Source: JAMXLO01 sp963819855
GTDB taxonomy: Bacteria; Pseudomonadota; Alphaproteobacteria; Acetobacterales; Acetobacteraceae
Direction of reading: 5' to 3'
Assembly (NCBI GenBank): GCA_963819855.1
Contig: CAWFYC010000020.1
Coordinates: 372,001 to 436,000 of the forward strand
Length of the DNA: 64,000 bases
The notes under the pieces: generated by a model
The model's database searches: none
What the model was told of the DNA's origin: nothing
Seen by the model: only the letters and a program-made list of their open reading frames with translations
Translations under genes and position numbers: made by a program
Part shown: piece after piece, positions 8,990 through 17,356 of the stretch
Position numbering within the stretch: position 1 is the first letter of the stretch
How the letters are laid out: each line of letters opens with the position of its first letter

Positions 8990-9864
8990 GCCGCGATCTC
9001 CTTGGTGCGACGGGTGACGCCGCGCAGCACGAAGAAGGCGGCGATGGCGAGGATCGGGAACATGAACAGGCTGACCGACGCGCCCAGCGGGATGTCGCCC
9101 GACTGGATGCCGACCTGGAAGGCGTAGGTGGCGAACACGTGCGTCATGTCCTGCGGCCCGCCGCCGGTCAGGATGCGCACGATGTCGAAGTCGGCGAACG
9201 TGACGATCAGGCTGAACAGCACGGTGATGGCGATGATGTTGCGCATCATCGGCAGGGTGACGAAGAACAGCTTCTGCACCGCGCTGGCGCCGTCGATCGC
9301 CGCTGCCTCATAAAGTTGCTCCGGCACCGACTTCAGCGCCGCGAGATACATGATCATGAAGAACGGCGTGCCGAACCAGACATTCACCGTGATGGTGCAG
9401 AACCGCGCGATCCAGCCGACGCCCAGCCAGGGCACCGAGGCGAAGCCGAACTGGTTCAGGATCCAGTTGAACGCCGAGTAGGACGGATCGAACATCCACC
9501 ACCAGGTGAGCGTGGACAGCGCCAGCGGGATCACCCAGGGCACCAGCAGCAGGCCGCGCCAGATGCGCTGGTTCTTGCCGGGAATGTTGTGCATCAGGTG
9601 CGCCAGGATGAAGCCGATCAGCGCCTTGAAGACCACCGCGGTGACGGCGAACAGGCAGCTCTGGAAGATGACGAGCTGGAAGGTGTTGCGCTTCAGCAGG
9701 AACGCGAAGTTCGACAGACCGACGAACGCGGTCATCTTCTTGTTCAGCATGCTGAGGTAGATGGCATAGAACGCCGGATAGACCACGAAGCCGGCGACCA
9801 GCAGGATCAGCGGCAGGCACAGGAAGAAGGCGATGGTCGACCGCCGCTGGGTGAAGCGCTTCAT
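8986..9864 (-). CDS. CUT1 ABC transporter permease (MalF/UgpA-like)
   Basis: First membrane subunit of the importer: 292 residues from ATG 9864 with six predicted TM helices, beginning FFLCLPLILLVAGFVVYPAFYAIYLS. The EAA loop is EQLYEAAAIDGASAVQKLFFVTLPMM. The annotated ATG 9864 has no ribosome-binding site. A much better start is ATG 9937, preceded by GGGAGGATAGC; reading from it (MADGTSVPVGVMSPAMAG) requires dropping one base near 9866 to join the permease frame. I therefore think the true gene is 8986-9937 with one frameshift near its 5' end. It overlaps the next permease gene by four bases and pairs with it to form the membrane channel. Confidence 0.85.
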   Translation of the reverse strand: MKRFTQRRSTIAFFLCLPLILLVAGFVVYPAFYAIYLSMLNKKMTAFVGLSNFAFLLKRNTFQLVIFQSCLFAVTAVVFKALIGFILAHLMHNIPGKNQRIWRGLLLVPWVIPLALSTLTWWWMFDPSYSAFNWILNQFGFASVPWLGVGWIARFCTITVNVWFGTPFFMIMYLAALKSVPEQLYEAAAIDGASAVQKLFFVTLPMMRNIIAITVLFSLIVTFADFDIVRILTGGGPQDMTHVFATYAFQVGIQSGDIPLGASVSLFMFPILAIAAFFVLRGVTRRTKEIAA

Positions 9865-9937
9865 GCTGCCGGCGCGGCGGCGTGCCCGCCATCGCTGGCG
9901 ACATCACGCCAACAGGAACGCTCGTGCCGTCGGCCAT

Positions 9938-10241
9938 GCTATCCTCCCTTACCCTGCCACGACGGCGGACATTCCACGCGGCGTCATGTCGGCACCACGC
10001 CTCGCGTGCACACACTGGTGCACAGCAGCCGCAAACGGCTCCCGGTCGTAACGGACAATGATGCGAGCCGCGGTGCAGCCTCGCCATCCACGTACCTCCC
10101 ACGCCACCCGGCATCACCCGGACGGCGACCAAAGCCTGACCCCGGCCCGTGGCGGTTGTCCCGCCCTCGTCGACCGCACCTCTGCCGAAAATTCGGGCAA
10201 AGCGATTTCGGGTATCTTATTATTGTCTCAGCCACGCTAGC
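9938..10241. other. Intergenic region, nothing recognised
   Basis: About 300 bases between the permease-1 start and the stem-loop after the binding-protein gene. It holds the GGGAGG ribosome-binding site at its left edge. I see no convincing gene or promoter. Confidence 0.4.
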
Positions 10242-10270
10242 GGCTGGCGTTGCATTGTGCAACGCCAGCC
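10242..10270 (-). promoter_or_regulatory. Perfect 13-bp stem-loop after the binding-protein gene
   Basis: GGCTGGCGTTGCA (10242-10254) and TGCAACGCCAGCC (10258-10270) are exact complements around a three-base loop. It begins 25 bases past the binding-protein stop on the minus strand, and no T-run follows, so it is not a standard intrinsic terminator. In binding-protein-dependent operons such hairpins often protect the binding-protein mRNA and lower downstream expression; that role is inferred. Confidence 0.65.
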
Positions 10271-10294
10271 TTGCCGCAGCACGACGCGCAGCGG

Positions 10295-11640
10295 TCAGCG
10301 CGTGAAGCCTTCCAGCTCGTCCTGCGCCCAGTCCTGCACCTGCTTGATCGACTGGCCGCTCTGCAGCTTGGCGAACATCGTCGGCAGGGTGCCGCGGTTG
10401 TAGATCTGCACCGCGATATCCGGCGGAGCCGGCGCCACCGCGATACAGTTCTCCTGATGCTGCGACTTGCGGATCGGGTAATGGTAGACGGTGCCCTTCG
10501 GCGGCTCGACCTCGTCCCAGATCTTGAAGTCGGTCATGCTGGCGAACGGCGGGATGTCGTAGCCGAGCGAGGCGTTGCACCGCGCCTCCACCTGCTCGCG
10601 CTGGCAGCAGGAATTCGATCAGCTCCTTCGCGGCCGACTTGTTGGGGGCGAAGTTCCAGACCCCCCAGGAGAAGGCGCCCAGCGGCACGAAGCGGCCCTT
10701 CGGACCCTTCGGCGCCGGGAAGGTCCAGCAGTCGGCCGCGACCGTCGGCGCGTCACGCTTCGCCACCGCCCAGGCGGATGGCGGATTCCAGATCAGCGCG
10801 CTCTGCCCGGAGATCAGCGCGCGGTTGTTGGACGCATCGTCGTAGCTGACCGCATCGGCGGGCAGGAACTTCACCAGCTTCTGGGCGTATTCCAGCACCT
10901 CGCGCACTGCGTCCGACTTCACTGTGATGTCGCCCTTGGCGTTGATCACTTCGGCGCCGAAGGCCGCGAACAGCGCGCCGGCGGTATCGACGGAGTTGGC
11001 GGTGACGCCCAGGCCGATGCCGAAAGTCTTGCCGACCTTGTGGCAGGCCTCGGCCGCCTTCAGCATCGCGTCGTAGGTCCAGTTCTCGGCCTCCGGCGTG
11101 GCGTCCGCCGACGGCGGATACATCTTCACCACGTCGATGCCCGCCGCCTCCTTCAGGATCGAGATCCGCCCGCACGGTCCCTTGTTCTGCGTGCCGGCGC
11201 TGGTCGGCACCGCCAGCCAGTGGCCCTTGACCTTGAACAGATACTCGCTCGCCGCGCTGGTCGGCCCGAACTTGTCGGTCAGCCGCTTCATCACGTCGTC
11301 GATCGGCTCGAGCTGGTCGGCGTGGTTCTGCACCTCCCAGCCGGGGAACTGCTGCACGTCGTGGCCGGTCTTGGCCTGCGCCCTCGGCCGCGATGGTCAG
11401 GAGGTTCTTCGACCCGACCGAGGTGATGAAGTCGGCCTGCACCTCGACCTGGTGCGCCTGGCTGAACGCCGCGCATTGCTGCTTCATCACGTCGTTGGCG
11501 GCGGGGACCCAATGGTCCCAGAAGCCGATCGAGACCTTGCCGGCGGCGTGGCCGGTGCGGATGTGCACCAGCGGCAACGCCGCGGCGGCCGCGCCGATCC
11601 GCAACGCCGTGCGTCGTGTCACTCTGTGATGTCTGGGCAT
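10295..11640 (-). pseudogene. ABC transporter substrate-binding protein (CUT1 type), two frameshifts
   Basis: Extracytoplasmic solute-binding protein (about 447 codons) that delivers substrate to the two permeases. The N-terminus MPRHHRVTRRTALRIGAAAA resembles a twin-arginine signal, followed by KVSIGFWDHWVPAANDVMKQQ, the start of a family-1 binding protein. The frame must be changed near 11385 (to AQAKTGHDVQQFPGWEVQNHADQ) and near 10603 (FLL to QREQVEARCNASLGYDIPPF); in each case removing one base restores the protein. The C-terminus ending DWAQDELEGFTR is intact. ATG 11640 has GAGAGGGA upstream. Substrate is unknown. Recent decay and sequencing error are both possible. Confidence 0.8.
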
Positions 11641-11796
11641 GTCTGTTCCCTCTCCACTGGCCACATCCGCGGCCGTCAATCCGGCGCCGGCTCCCTGCGA
11701 GGCGCAAATGTCGTCCGCAGGCAGTCCGTCACGGCACGGCGTCGCCGACCGGCAAGGAGAGATCCCGCCAAACTTGGCTGCCTCATTAACGCGAAG

Positions 11797-13161
11797 TCAG
11801 CCCTCGCGCAATTGTGCCGCGGCCTTCAGCACGCGGTCGATGAAGCGGTCAGTGCTGCCGAGATAATGGGCTGGATCGGTCAGCGTCTCGATCGCGGCAC
11901 GATCCAGCCGGGCAGCGACGGTCGGTTCGCGCGCCAGGGCGTCGGCCAGCGGAATACCCTCCGCCAGCGCCGCGTCGCAGGCGTGCTTCACCACGTGGTG
12001 CGCCTCGCCGCGACCGATATGCGGCGCCAGGCCCATCATCACGGCCTCGGCGACGATCAGTCCGCCGGTCAGATCGAGGTTGCGCCGCATCCGCGCCGGC
12101 ATCGACCACCATGCCCTCGGCGATGGCGGCGGCGTGCAGCAACGCGCCGTGGGTCAGCACGAACGCCTGCGGCAGGGCGAGCAGCTCCGCCTGCCAGGGT
12201 CCGGTGGCGCGCTCGTGGTCTGCCGCCATCGCACCGAGCATCACCGGCACCAGCGCGTGCACGGTGCGCGCGGCGGCCAGGATGTATTCGCTGGCGATCG
12301 GGTTGCGCTTCTGCGGCATGGTGGACGATGAGCCGCGGCCGGCGACGTAGGGTTCCGACAACTTCGCCCACCTCGGTCTGCGCCAGCAGGATCACGTCGG
12401 TCGCGAGCTTGGCCAGGCTGCCGCAGACCAGGCCGAGGAAGGCGACCGTCTCGGCGAAGCCGTCGCGGCTGACATGCCAGGGCGCGGCGGGCGCGGCGAG
12501 GCCCAGTTCCGCGGCCAGCCCCTCCATCACCGCGATGCCCTGATCGCCGAGCGAGGCCAGCGTGCCGGCCGCGCCGCCGAAACTCACCAGCTCGACCCGC
12601 GGGCGCAGCGCGTCGAGGCGGTGCACATGGGTGATCAGCGGCTGCGCCCAGACCGCGCATTTCAGTCCGAAGCGTGATCGGGCAGCGCCTGTTGCAGATG
12701 CGTGCGCCCGGCCATCACCGTGTGGCGGTGCTGTTCGGCCTGCGCCGTCAGCGACGCGCACCATGCCGCACGAGCGCGGCGCGGATCAGCGTCAGGCCAT
12801 CGCGCACCTGAAGCACGGTCGCGGTGTCCATGATGTCCTGCGTGGTGGCACCCCAGTGCGTCCAGCCGCCGGCCTCGCCCGCGGCGCGCGACAGGCCGGC
12901 GACCAGGCCGACCACCGGGTAGCCGACATTGCGCGCGCTGGCGGCAAGTTCCTCGGTGCCGAGGTTCTCGACCCGCGCGGCACGGGTGATCGCTGCGGCG
13001 GCATCGGCCGGGATGATGCCAAGCCGCGCCTGCACCCGGGCCAGCGCCGCCTCGACATCGAGCATGCGCTGGAAGTAGGCGCGCTCGTCGAACACCGCGC
13101 GCATTGCGTCGCTGCCGTAGAGCGTGCCGAGGATCGGGCTGTCGGCAGGATTGGTGGGCAT
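11797..13161 (-). pseudogene. pcaB: PcaB-like lyase (fumarase/aspartase superfamily), multiple frameshifts
   Basis: Most like 3-carboxy-cis,cis-muconate cycloisomerase, the protocatechuate-pathway enzyme that follows the 3,4-dioxygenase; adenylosuccinate-lyase-like relatives are the alternative. ATG 13161 follows CAGGAG and gives MPTNPADSPILGTLYGSDAMR. Superfamily signature GSSSTMPQKRNPIASEYIL and the conserved GGWTHWGATTQDIMDTATV block are both present. The frame is broken near 12768, twice around 12674, near 12359 and near 12100; the breaks I resolved are restored by dropping a single base. The final segment ends RFIDRVLKAAAQLREG. pcaHG lie 5 kb away with an island between. Enzyme identity is inferred from sequence plus the presence of pcaHG. 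Confidence 0.65.
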
Positions 13162-13277
13162 GGACGGGCTCCTGGCGGTGACGCGGTCACTCCACCCCGG
13201 CTGGTCCGACCTGCCAAGCTCGGCCGGCCGGCGCTGGCCCTGCCCCATCGTCGAAGACGCGGACGGGCAGCGACGGG

Positions 13278-13556
13278 TCACCGCCCCCGGGACGGCTGCA
13301 GGCGGGTGTCCAGTGCGAAGTTCTCTTGTTGTGTCGTGTCGTACCATCCGCCCGCCACCGCCGGGTCGAAAACCACATTCCAGCTATGGGTGGATACCGC
13401 GCTCGGGATCAGGACGAACGGATGGACCCTGAGAAGGACATCGCCGAACGCCTGCTGGCTGGCACTGACAGCGCCGGGCCGCAGCCAGTTGGGGTTTGGC
13501 ACATCTGCAGGCCCGATGACGTGCGCATTGGCTGACGTCCGCGATGCGCGCCGATG
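13278..13556 (-). pseudogene. C-terminal fragment of a RES-domain protein
   Basis: The frame is open between stops at 13557-13559 and 13278-13280 but has no plausible start codon. It reads LRPGAVSASQQAFGDVLL, then PFVLIPSAVSTHSWNVVFDP and ends NFALDTRLQPSRGR. The PSAVS-x-x-SWN and terminal LDxRL pattern is that of the RES domain, the NAD-degrading toxin of RES-Xre toxin-antitoxin pairs. The N-terminal half with the catalytic residues and any Xre-type antitoxin are missing, so this is a 5'-truncated remnant. It marks the edge of the island at 13.3-17.6 kb. Assignment rests on about 70 residues. Confidence 0.4.
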
Positions 13557-13708
13557 TCAGAACGTGGGGAACGGTATCGAGCGTTCTGAAGGTTGTGTGA
13601 ACGGCGACCTCCAGGATGGCGGTCGCGGGATCCGGTGCGGCGTAAGAAGAAGCACGGTGAGCCCCCGCCGTGTTTTACCGCTCGAAATTCGAGATTTCTG
13701 CAGCTCTA

Positions 13709-14281
13709 CTACAGTTGTGTTTGTGCACAGCGTGCCAGGTTGGCCCTGACCACCAGGTGATGAAAGGGCCTGATCGCGCTGAGATAGGTGAAGCCTAAGG
13801 CACTGTGGGAATGCACGACGGTTGTCGCGATGAGCCACGTGCCTGTTGGAGAAGGGCGTCGGAGCAGAGATAACCGGAAGTCCAGGTGTCGGTCATCCGC
13901 ACCCAGCACAATTTCGTCCCTGCCCTCCCATTGCACCGGAAAGAAGTCCACGCGTTCATTGCTGTCCCGGGACGCCCTGACCGTACCGGAGGTTTTGAGG
14001 CCAAAGGGCGTAACCATGGCGTCGCGCACCGCGATCAACGCCTTCTGCCACGCGGGTGGATTGCCGACTGTCAGGGTCGCCAGCACGCGCATGCTGGACT
14101 GTTCCGATGCACTCAAATCAATGCTGTAGCTATCAAGTAAACTGGCGTTCTTGTACCAGCTCGCAACGACACTTTCCGATGGCGGCGTCGTCCGGCGTAC
14201 CTGCTTGCCCTTCCCCCCGCGCTGATCCGGCGCGCGTGTCGGGCTGTCAGTTGGTTCGCCTGGTGTCTTGTGCGTTGTCAT
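13709..14281 (-). CDS. DUF2867 domain protein
   Basis: A 190-residue protein matching DUF2867, a family of unknown function sometimes found as the C-terminal domain of NAD-dependent epimerase-like proteins. Family features visible are AVRDAMVTPFGL, DEIVLGADDRHLDFRLSLL and TTVVHSHSALGFTYLSAIRPFHHLVV. I chose ATG 14281 (MTTHKTPGEPTD); the open frame extends further upstream but the extra residues look non-native, and the ribosome-binding site is weak (caggt), so the start is uncertain. A segment YKNASLLDSYSIDL resembles the DUF2867 N-terminus, so an internal start is possible. No signal peptide or membrane segment. Confidence 0.75.
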   Translation of the reverse strand: MTTHKTPGEPTDSPTRAPDQRGGKGKQVRRTTPPSESVVASWYKNASLLDSYSIDLSASEQSSMRVLATLTVGNPPAWQKALIAVRDAMVTPFGLKTSGTVRASRDSNERVDFFPVQWEGRDEIVLGADDRHLDFRLSLLRRPSPTGTWLIATTVVHSHSALGFTYLSAIRPFHHLVVRANLARCAQTQL

Positions 14282-14355
14282 TAGACCTGCCGATGCCGAC
14301 GCATCACCATATAAGCCAATTCGGCCGCCTTGGCGACGTTCACGGCCGGAGCGGT

Positions 14356-14370
14356 GTGCATAAGTCAAGA
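14356..14370 (+). repeat. 15-bp direct repeat, copy 1
   Basis: GTGCATAAGTCAAGA, repeated exactly and in the same orientation at 15551-15565. The two copies bracket a 1.2-kb block with the GNAT remnant, the nucleotidyltransferase and the GNAT gene. The second copy lies 57 bases before the serine recombinase, so the repeat may be a recombination or attachment site. Confidence 0.6.
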
Positions 14371-14371
14371 A

Positions 14372-14457
14372 TTATGAACCGCCCCTGTTCGGGATGACCT
14401 TCTCGTGAACGACCTTGTCGGGGACAAAGCCAGCATGCTCGTAAAGCGAGGCAGTTC
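14372..14457 (-). pseudogene. C-terminal remnant of a GNAT acetyltransferase
   Basis: Read on the minus strand, the bases just after the nucleotidyltransferase stop encode TASLYEHAGFVPDKVVHEKV and then IPNRGGS before TAA (14372-14374). The SLYEHAGF motif is the usual alpha4-beta6 region of GNAT N-acetyltransferases. Two stop codons lie directly upstream in frame, so nothing N-terminal remains. The fragment ends one base from the 15-bp repeat, which looks like a recombination boundary. Confidence 0.4.
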
Positions 14458-15045
14458 TTAAAGAGTCCCTTCATCAATTCTGAGCCAAGGCCAACGGCTT
14501 TGGTAAGCCGCAGCCTTCTGGCGAAAGAGGTTTGGTTGGGCGTTTAAGGCATTGATTCGCAGCACGCCGCTTGTCAGGTCTTGGAAGCCGTTCGGTGCAT
14601 ATAGCTCCTTGCTGGCGACATCGATGCCGACACAGGTGCATGAAATTAAATAGCGGTCGATTCCGTGCCGGGTAGAGGTTAGCTCTGGGCAGAAAACCCC
14701 AAATCGTTGTTCATACCAGAGATGAACGCGTGCTTGGTTCCGCGTCTCTACCTTGATGCCCAGACCTTTGGTGATCGCCTCAACACGGCGGATAATAAGG
14801 TCCTCAGCGCCCCACGACAGATCGTGAGGATCAAAATAGAAAACGTCATAGTCCTTAATTCCGTGATCAGCAGACCATCCCGACGCGCGGTTCCAGATAG
14901 GCTGAAACAGGCATCCTGCTGTGAGATAGCACTGGTTTAGGCCGAGTGAAGGCAGACGCGCGAGTAGCGCGGCGGTTGCAGGGTTCGACGTTGCAACATC
15001 AATGAATGTCTGGGGTGTCAATCCAACCATCCTATCCCGGATCAC
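14458..15045 (-). CDS. Nucleotidyltransferase family protein (DUF925/COG3575)
   Basis: A 195-residue protein of the DUF925 predicted-nucleotidyltransferase family; no substrate is known. Family motifs are present in order: LNQCYLTAGCLFQPIWN near residue 37, GIKDYDVFYFDPHDLSWGAED near residue 63 with the acidic pair expected to bind metal, RNQARVHLWYEQRFG, and RWPWLRI near the end. The start is GTG 15045, which overlaps the TGA of the upstream acetyltransferase gene (GTGA) and implies translational coupling; ATG 15030 is the alternative. Codon use is visibly more AT-rich than in neighbouring genes, consistent with recent acquisition. Confidence 0.8.
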   Translation of the reverse strand: MIRDRMVGLTPQTFIDVATSNPATAALLARLPSLGLNQCYLTAGCLFQPIWNRASGWSADHGIKDYDVFYFDPHDLSWGAEDLIIRRVEAITKGLGIKVETRNQARVHLWYEQRFGVFCPELTSTRHGIDRYLISCTCVGIDVASKELYAPNGFQDLTSGVLRINALNAQPNLFRQKAAAYQSRWPWLRIDEGTL

Positions 15046-15491
15046 ACGCGCCGAGCCTGAAAGAAGGTCTTACCCCCGCGCTCGAAACCCGCACCTTCGT
15101 AAAAGCGCAGGGTTTCTTCGCGTCGCGAACCTGTTGCCAACATCACCTTGTAACAGTCTGCCTTCCATGCGGCCGCAAGCGCGGCGGATAGAACGGCCCG
15201 TCCCAGCCCGGTTCGGCGATGGCGCGGATGCGTCACCACGTTTTCTATCAGTCCGTAAGGTCTGGCCCCTCTCGTCAAATTTGGAGTGATTACGAGAGTG
15301 CAGGACGAGACCAGAACCCCACTGGCAACCGCGACGATCACCGTGGCGAAGTCGGAGCAAACTAGCCTTGACCACGCGGATTCCGCGCTGGCTCGGTCAG
15401 GTGTGGGGTCGTCCGGATTAAGGTAGCGGTATAGGTCCAGCATTCCGGCCAGATCAGCGCGTCCGGCGGGGCGAATGGTGACGTCTAGCAT
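15042..15491 (-). CDS. GNAT-family N-acetyltransferase
   Basis: A 149-residue acetyl-CoA-dependent acyltransferase. The acetyl-CoA pyrophosphate-binding loop is HPRHRRTGLGRAVL (Q/R-x-x-G-x-G/A pattern), preceded by the beta4 strand YGLIENVVT and followed by CYKVMLATGSRREETLRFYEGAGFERGG, typical of stress or antibiotic-type GNATs. Substrate is unknown. It overlaps the nucleotidyltransferase gene by four bases and begins about 60 bases from the right copy of the 15-bp repeat. Together they form a two-gene cassette transcribed away from the recombinase. Confidence 0.85.
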   Translation of the reverse strand: MLDVTIRPAGRADLAGMLDLYRYLNPDDPTPDRASAESAWSRLVCSDFATVIVAVASGVLVSSCTLVITPNLTRGARPYGLIENVVTHPRHRRTGLGRAVLSAALAAAWKADCYKVMLATGSRREETLRFYEGAGFERGGKTFFQARRV

Positions 15492-15550
15492 GCCTGAAGA
15501 ATAGCACCCCGCAGACTTCGCGGTAGTCGCCTGACCGAGACGGCTTCACG

Positions 15551-15565
15551 GTGCATAAGTCAAGA
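15551..15565 (+). repeat. 15-bp direct repeat, copy 2
   Basis: Second copy of GTGCATAAGTCAAGA, between the GNAT start and the recombinase start. Small serine recombinases usually have their recombination (res) site just upstream of their own gene, which is where this copy lies. Function is inferred from position. Confidence 0.6.
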
Positions 15566-15622
15566 CTTTCGGGCGTTTCCATTGACCCCATGATATCAGC
15601 GGGTTATGCTGCTTCATAATAT

Positions 15623-16192
15623 ATGCCCGAAAAGAACCCGCAAAAACGGCCCGTCGGCTACGCCCGCGTCAGCACCTACGGCCAGACGCTTGACGCCCAG
15701 CTTGCGCAGTTGCGCAAGGTGGGGTGCGCCCGGATTTATCGGGAGAAGGCCAGCGGCGCGCAGCCGACCCGGCGCGAGTTGTTGCGGATGCTGAAAGCCC
15801 TCGTCCCCGGCGACGTGGTGACGGTGACGCGCATCGACCGGCTGGCCCGCTCGACGTTCGACCTGTTCGCCATCGTCAAGCAGATCGTGGACGCCAAGGC
15901 GCAATTCCGGTCGCTGGCAGAGCCGTGGGCCGATACCGGCACCAGCACCGGGCGATTGATGATTGCGGTTCTCGGCGGATTGGCGGACGTGGAGCGCGAC
16001 CTAATCCGCACGCGCACCGCCGAAGGGCGCGAACGGGCGAAGGCGCGCGGCCAGCACATGGGCCGACCGCCGAAGCTCACGCCACAGCAGCAGAAAGAAG
16101 CACGGCGGCGGCGGGCCGAGGGAGCTACGCTTAAGGAACTGGCGAAGAGCTACAATGTCGCGCGGGCGACGATTTCACGGTTGGCAGTATGA
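15623..16192 (+). CDS. Serine recombinase (resolvase/invertase family)
   Basis: A 189-residue small serine recombinase that cuts and rejoins DNA at paired sites. The catalytic domain starts VGYARVSTYGQTLDAQLAQL with nucleophile S17; the arginine motif follows as VTRIDRLARSTFDL, then GRLMIAVLGGLADVERDLIRTRTAEG and the E-helix. A Tn3-resolvase-type helix-turn-helix closes the protein (GATLKELAKSYNVARATISRL). Length is normal (180-200). Its TGA overlaps the ATG of the downstream nuclease gene (ATGA), so the two proteins are made together. A 15-bp direct repeat lies upstream. It probably moved or resolved the neighbouring cassette. Confidence 0.93.
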   Translation: MPEKNPQKRPVGYARVSTYGQTLDAQLAQLRKVGCARIYREKASGAQPTRRELLRMLKALVPGDVVTVTRIDRLARSTFDLFAIVKQIVDAKAQFRSLAEPWADTGTSTGRLMIAVLGGLADVERDLIRTRTAEGRERAKARGQHMGRPPKLTPQQQKEARRRRAEGATLKELAKSYNVARATISRLAV

Positions 16193-16956
16193 GCGGCGCG
16201 AACAAGCAGCGCATCCTGAGTGAAATCCGGCGCACTGCCGAGGCGAATGGCGGTGTGCCACTCGGAATCAAAAGATTCCTCCGGGAGACAGGAATCAAAG
16301 TTAGCGATTGGCACGGGAAAATCTGGGCGAGATGGGGAGATGCTTTGGAAGAGGCCGGGCTACAGCCCAATGAGTTGCAGGCCGCTTACAGTGACGACGC
16401 GCTTATTGAGAAGTTTGCCGACCTTATACGTTCGCTCGGGCATTATCCCGTCGCCGCCGAACTTAGGATGAAGGCTCGGAGTGATGATAGCTTTCCGTCG
16501 CACAACACCTTTGCCCGCTTCGGCGGAAAGCGGCAGTTTGCTGCGCGAATTATCGACTACTGCAAAAGCCGCAGCGGTTACGAAGGCGTAGCCGCTTTGT
16601 GCGCGCCAATAGCCGTGTCGCGCGATCAGCAGGACGACAATTCGCCGAACGACAACGGACTGCCAGTTGACCCAAGCTCACCCGTGAAAGCGGGCTACGT
16701 GTATATGGCCCTGCTGAAACTGGGACGCGAAAAACGCTATAAAATCGGGAAAGCTATTCTCGTTGAACGCCGCAAGGATCAAATCTCGATACAGCTTCCG
16801 GAGGACTTGGAACTCGTTCACACCATCAGCACGGATGACGCCTACGGCATTGAGGGCTACTGGCATAGACGCTTCGCAGCGAAGAACACAAAGGGCGAAT
16901 GGTTTTCCCTCTCTCGGGAGGATGTCGAGGCTTTTAAGCGACGGAAATTCATGTGA
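16189..16956 (+). CDS. GIY-YIG nuclease-like protein with N-terminal homing-endonuclease-associated repeats
   Basis: A 255-residue protein in two parts. Residues 1-130 hold two helical repeats (ILSEIRRTAEANGGVPLGIKRF and LIEKFADLIRSLGHYPVAAELR) like those accompanying homing endonucleases. Residues 164-255 form a T5orf172/Mug113-type GIY-YIG domain: GYVYMALLK at 169, YKIGKAI near 184, an arginine after it, GIEGYWHRRF with the metal-binding glutamate at about 222, and the terminal GEWFSLSREDVEAF. It probably makes site-directed DNA breaks. It is translationally coupled to the recombinase by ATGA. Codon use is more AT-rich than the surroundings. Pairing with a serine recombinase is unusual; a mobility or defence role is inference. 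Confidence 0.8.
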   Translation: MSGANKQRILSEIRRTAEANGGVPLGIKRFLRETGIKVSDWHGKIWARWGDALEEAGLQPNELQAAYSDDALIEKFADLIRSLGHYPVAAELRMKARSDDSFPSHNTFARFGGKRQFAARIIDYCKSRSGYEGVAALCAPIAVSRDQQDDNSPNDNGLPVDPSSPVKAGYVYMALLKLGREKRYKIGKAILVERRKDQISIQLPEDLELVHTISTDDAYGIEGYWHRRFAAKNTKGEWFSLSREDVEAFKRRKFM

Positions 16957-17097
16957 CCGACGCGACTTACCATAAAGCATCTTATGCGGCAGGCCCCTGT
17001 AGGGGCAAAGCTAAAATGTCAGCTCTGAGCAAAGTAGAAATGTCAGCCTCCCCGGCTGGATCGATGAGTTGGGGGGCGGATCTTGGGCTGGGTGACG

Positions 17098-17256
17098 ATG
17101 AGCGAACGCGACCTACAGCGGATAAGCGTCCTGTCCGAGGTGATTTCTGAGCGGCGAACGATAGCGTCGGCCGCCGGGGTTCTGGCGGTCAGCGCTACCG
17201 GAGGACTGGCCAAAAGCCTGGCCGTCGGAATCACCTTCTGCCGAAGAAGCGTGTGA
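17098..17256 (+). pseudogene. Truncated ISNCY-type transposase, N-terminus only
   Basis: Encodes MSERDLQRISVLSEVISERR followed by TIASAAGVLAVSA, the helix-turn-helix N-terminus common in ISNCY transposases. After about residue 33 the sequence becomes unrelated and stops at TGA 17254-17256. The DDE catalytic domain is absent. Confidence 0.5.
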
Positions 17257-17356
17257 CCGCCGGTACGATGATGGACTCCCTCGGCAGCAGAATGACGGAT
17301 GAAGCCGGCTACCGTTGCGCGGATCGCAGGTTGACGGACGGCTTGTCTCAGGATCC

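Noticed and set aside
16979..16988. CTTATGC downstream of the nuclease as an inverted partner of the 15-bp repeat
   Set aside because: Only seven bases match, which is expected by chance.
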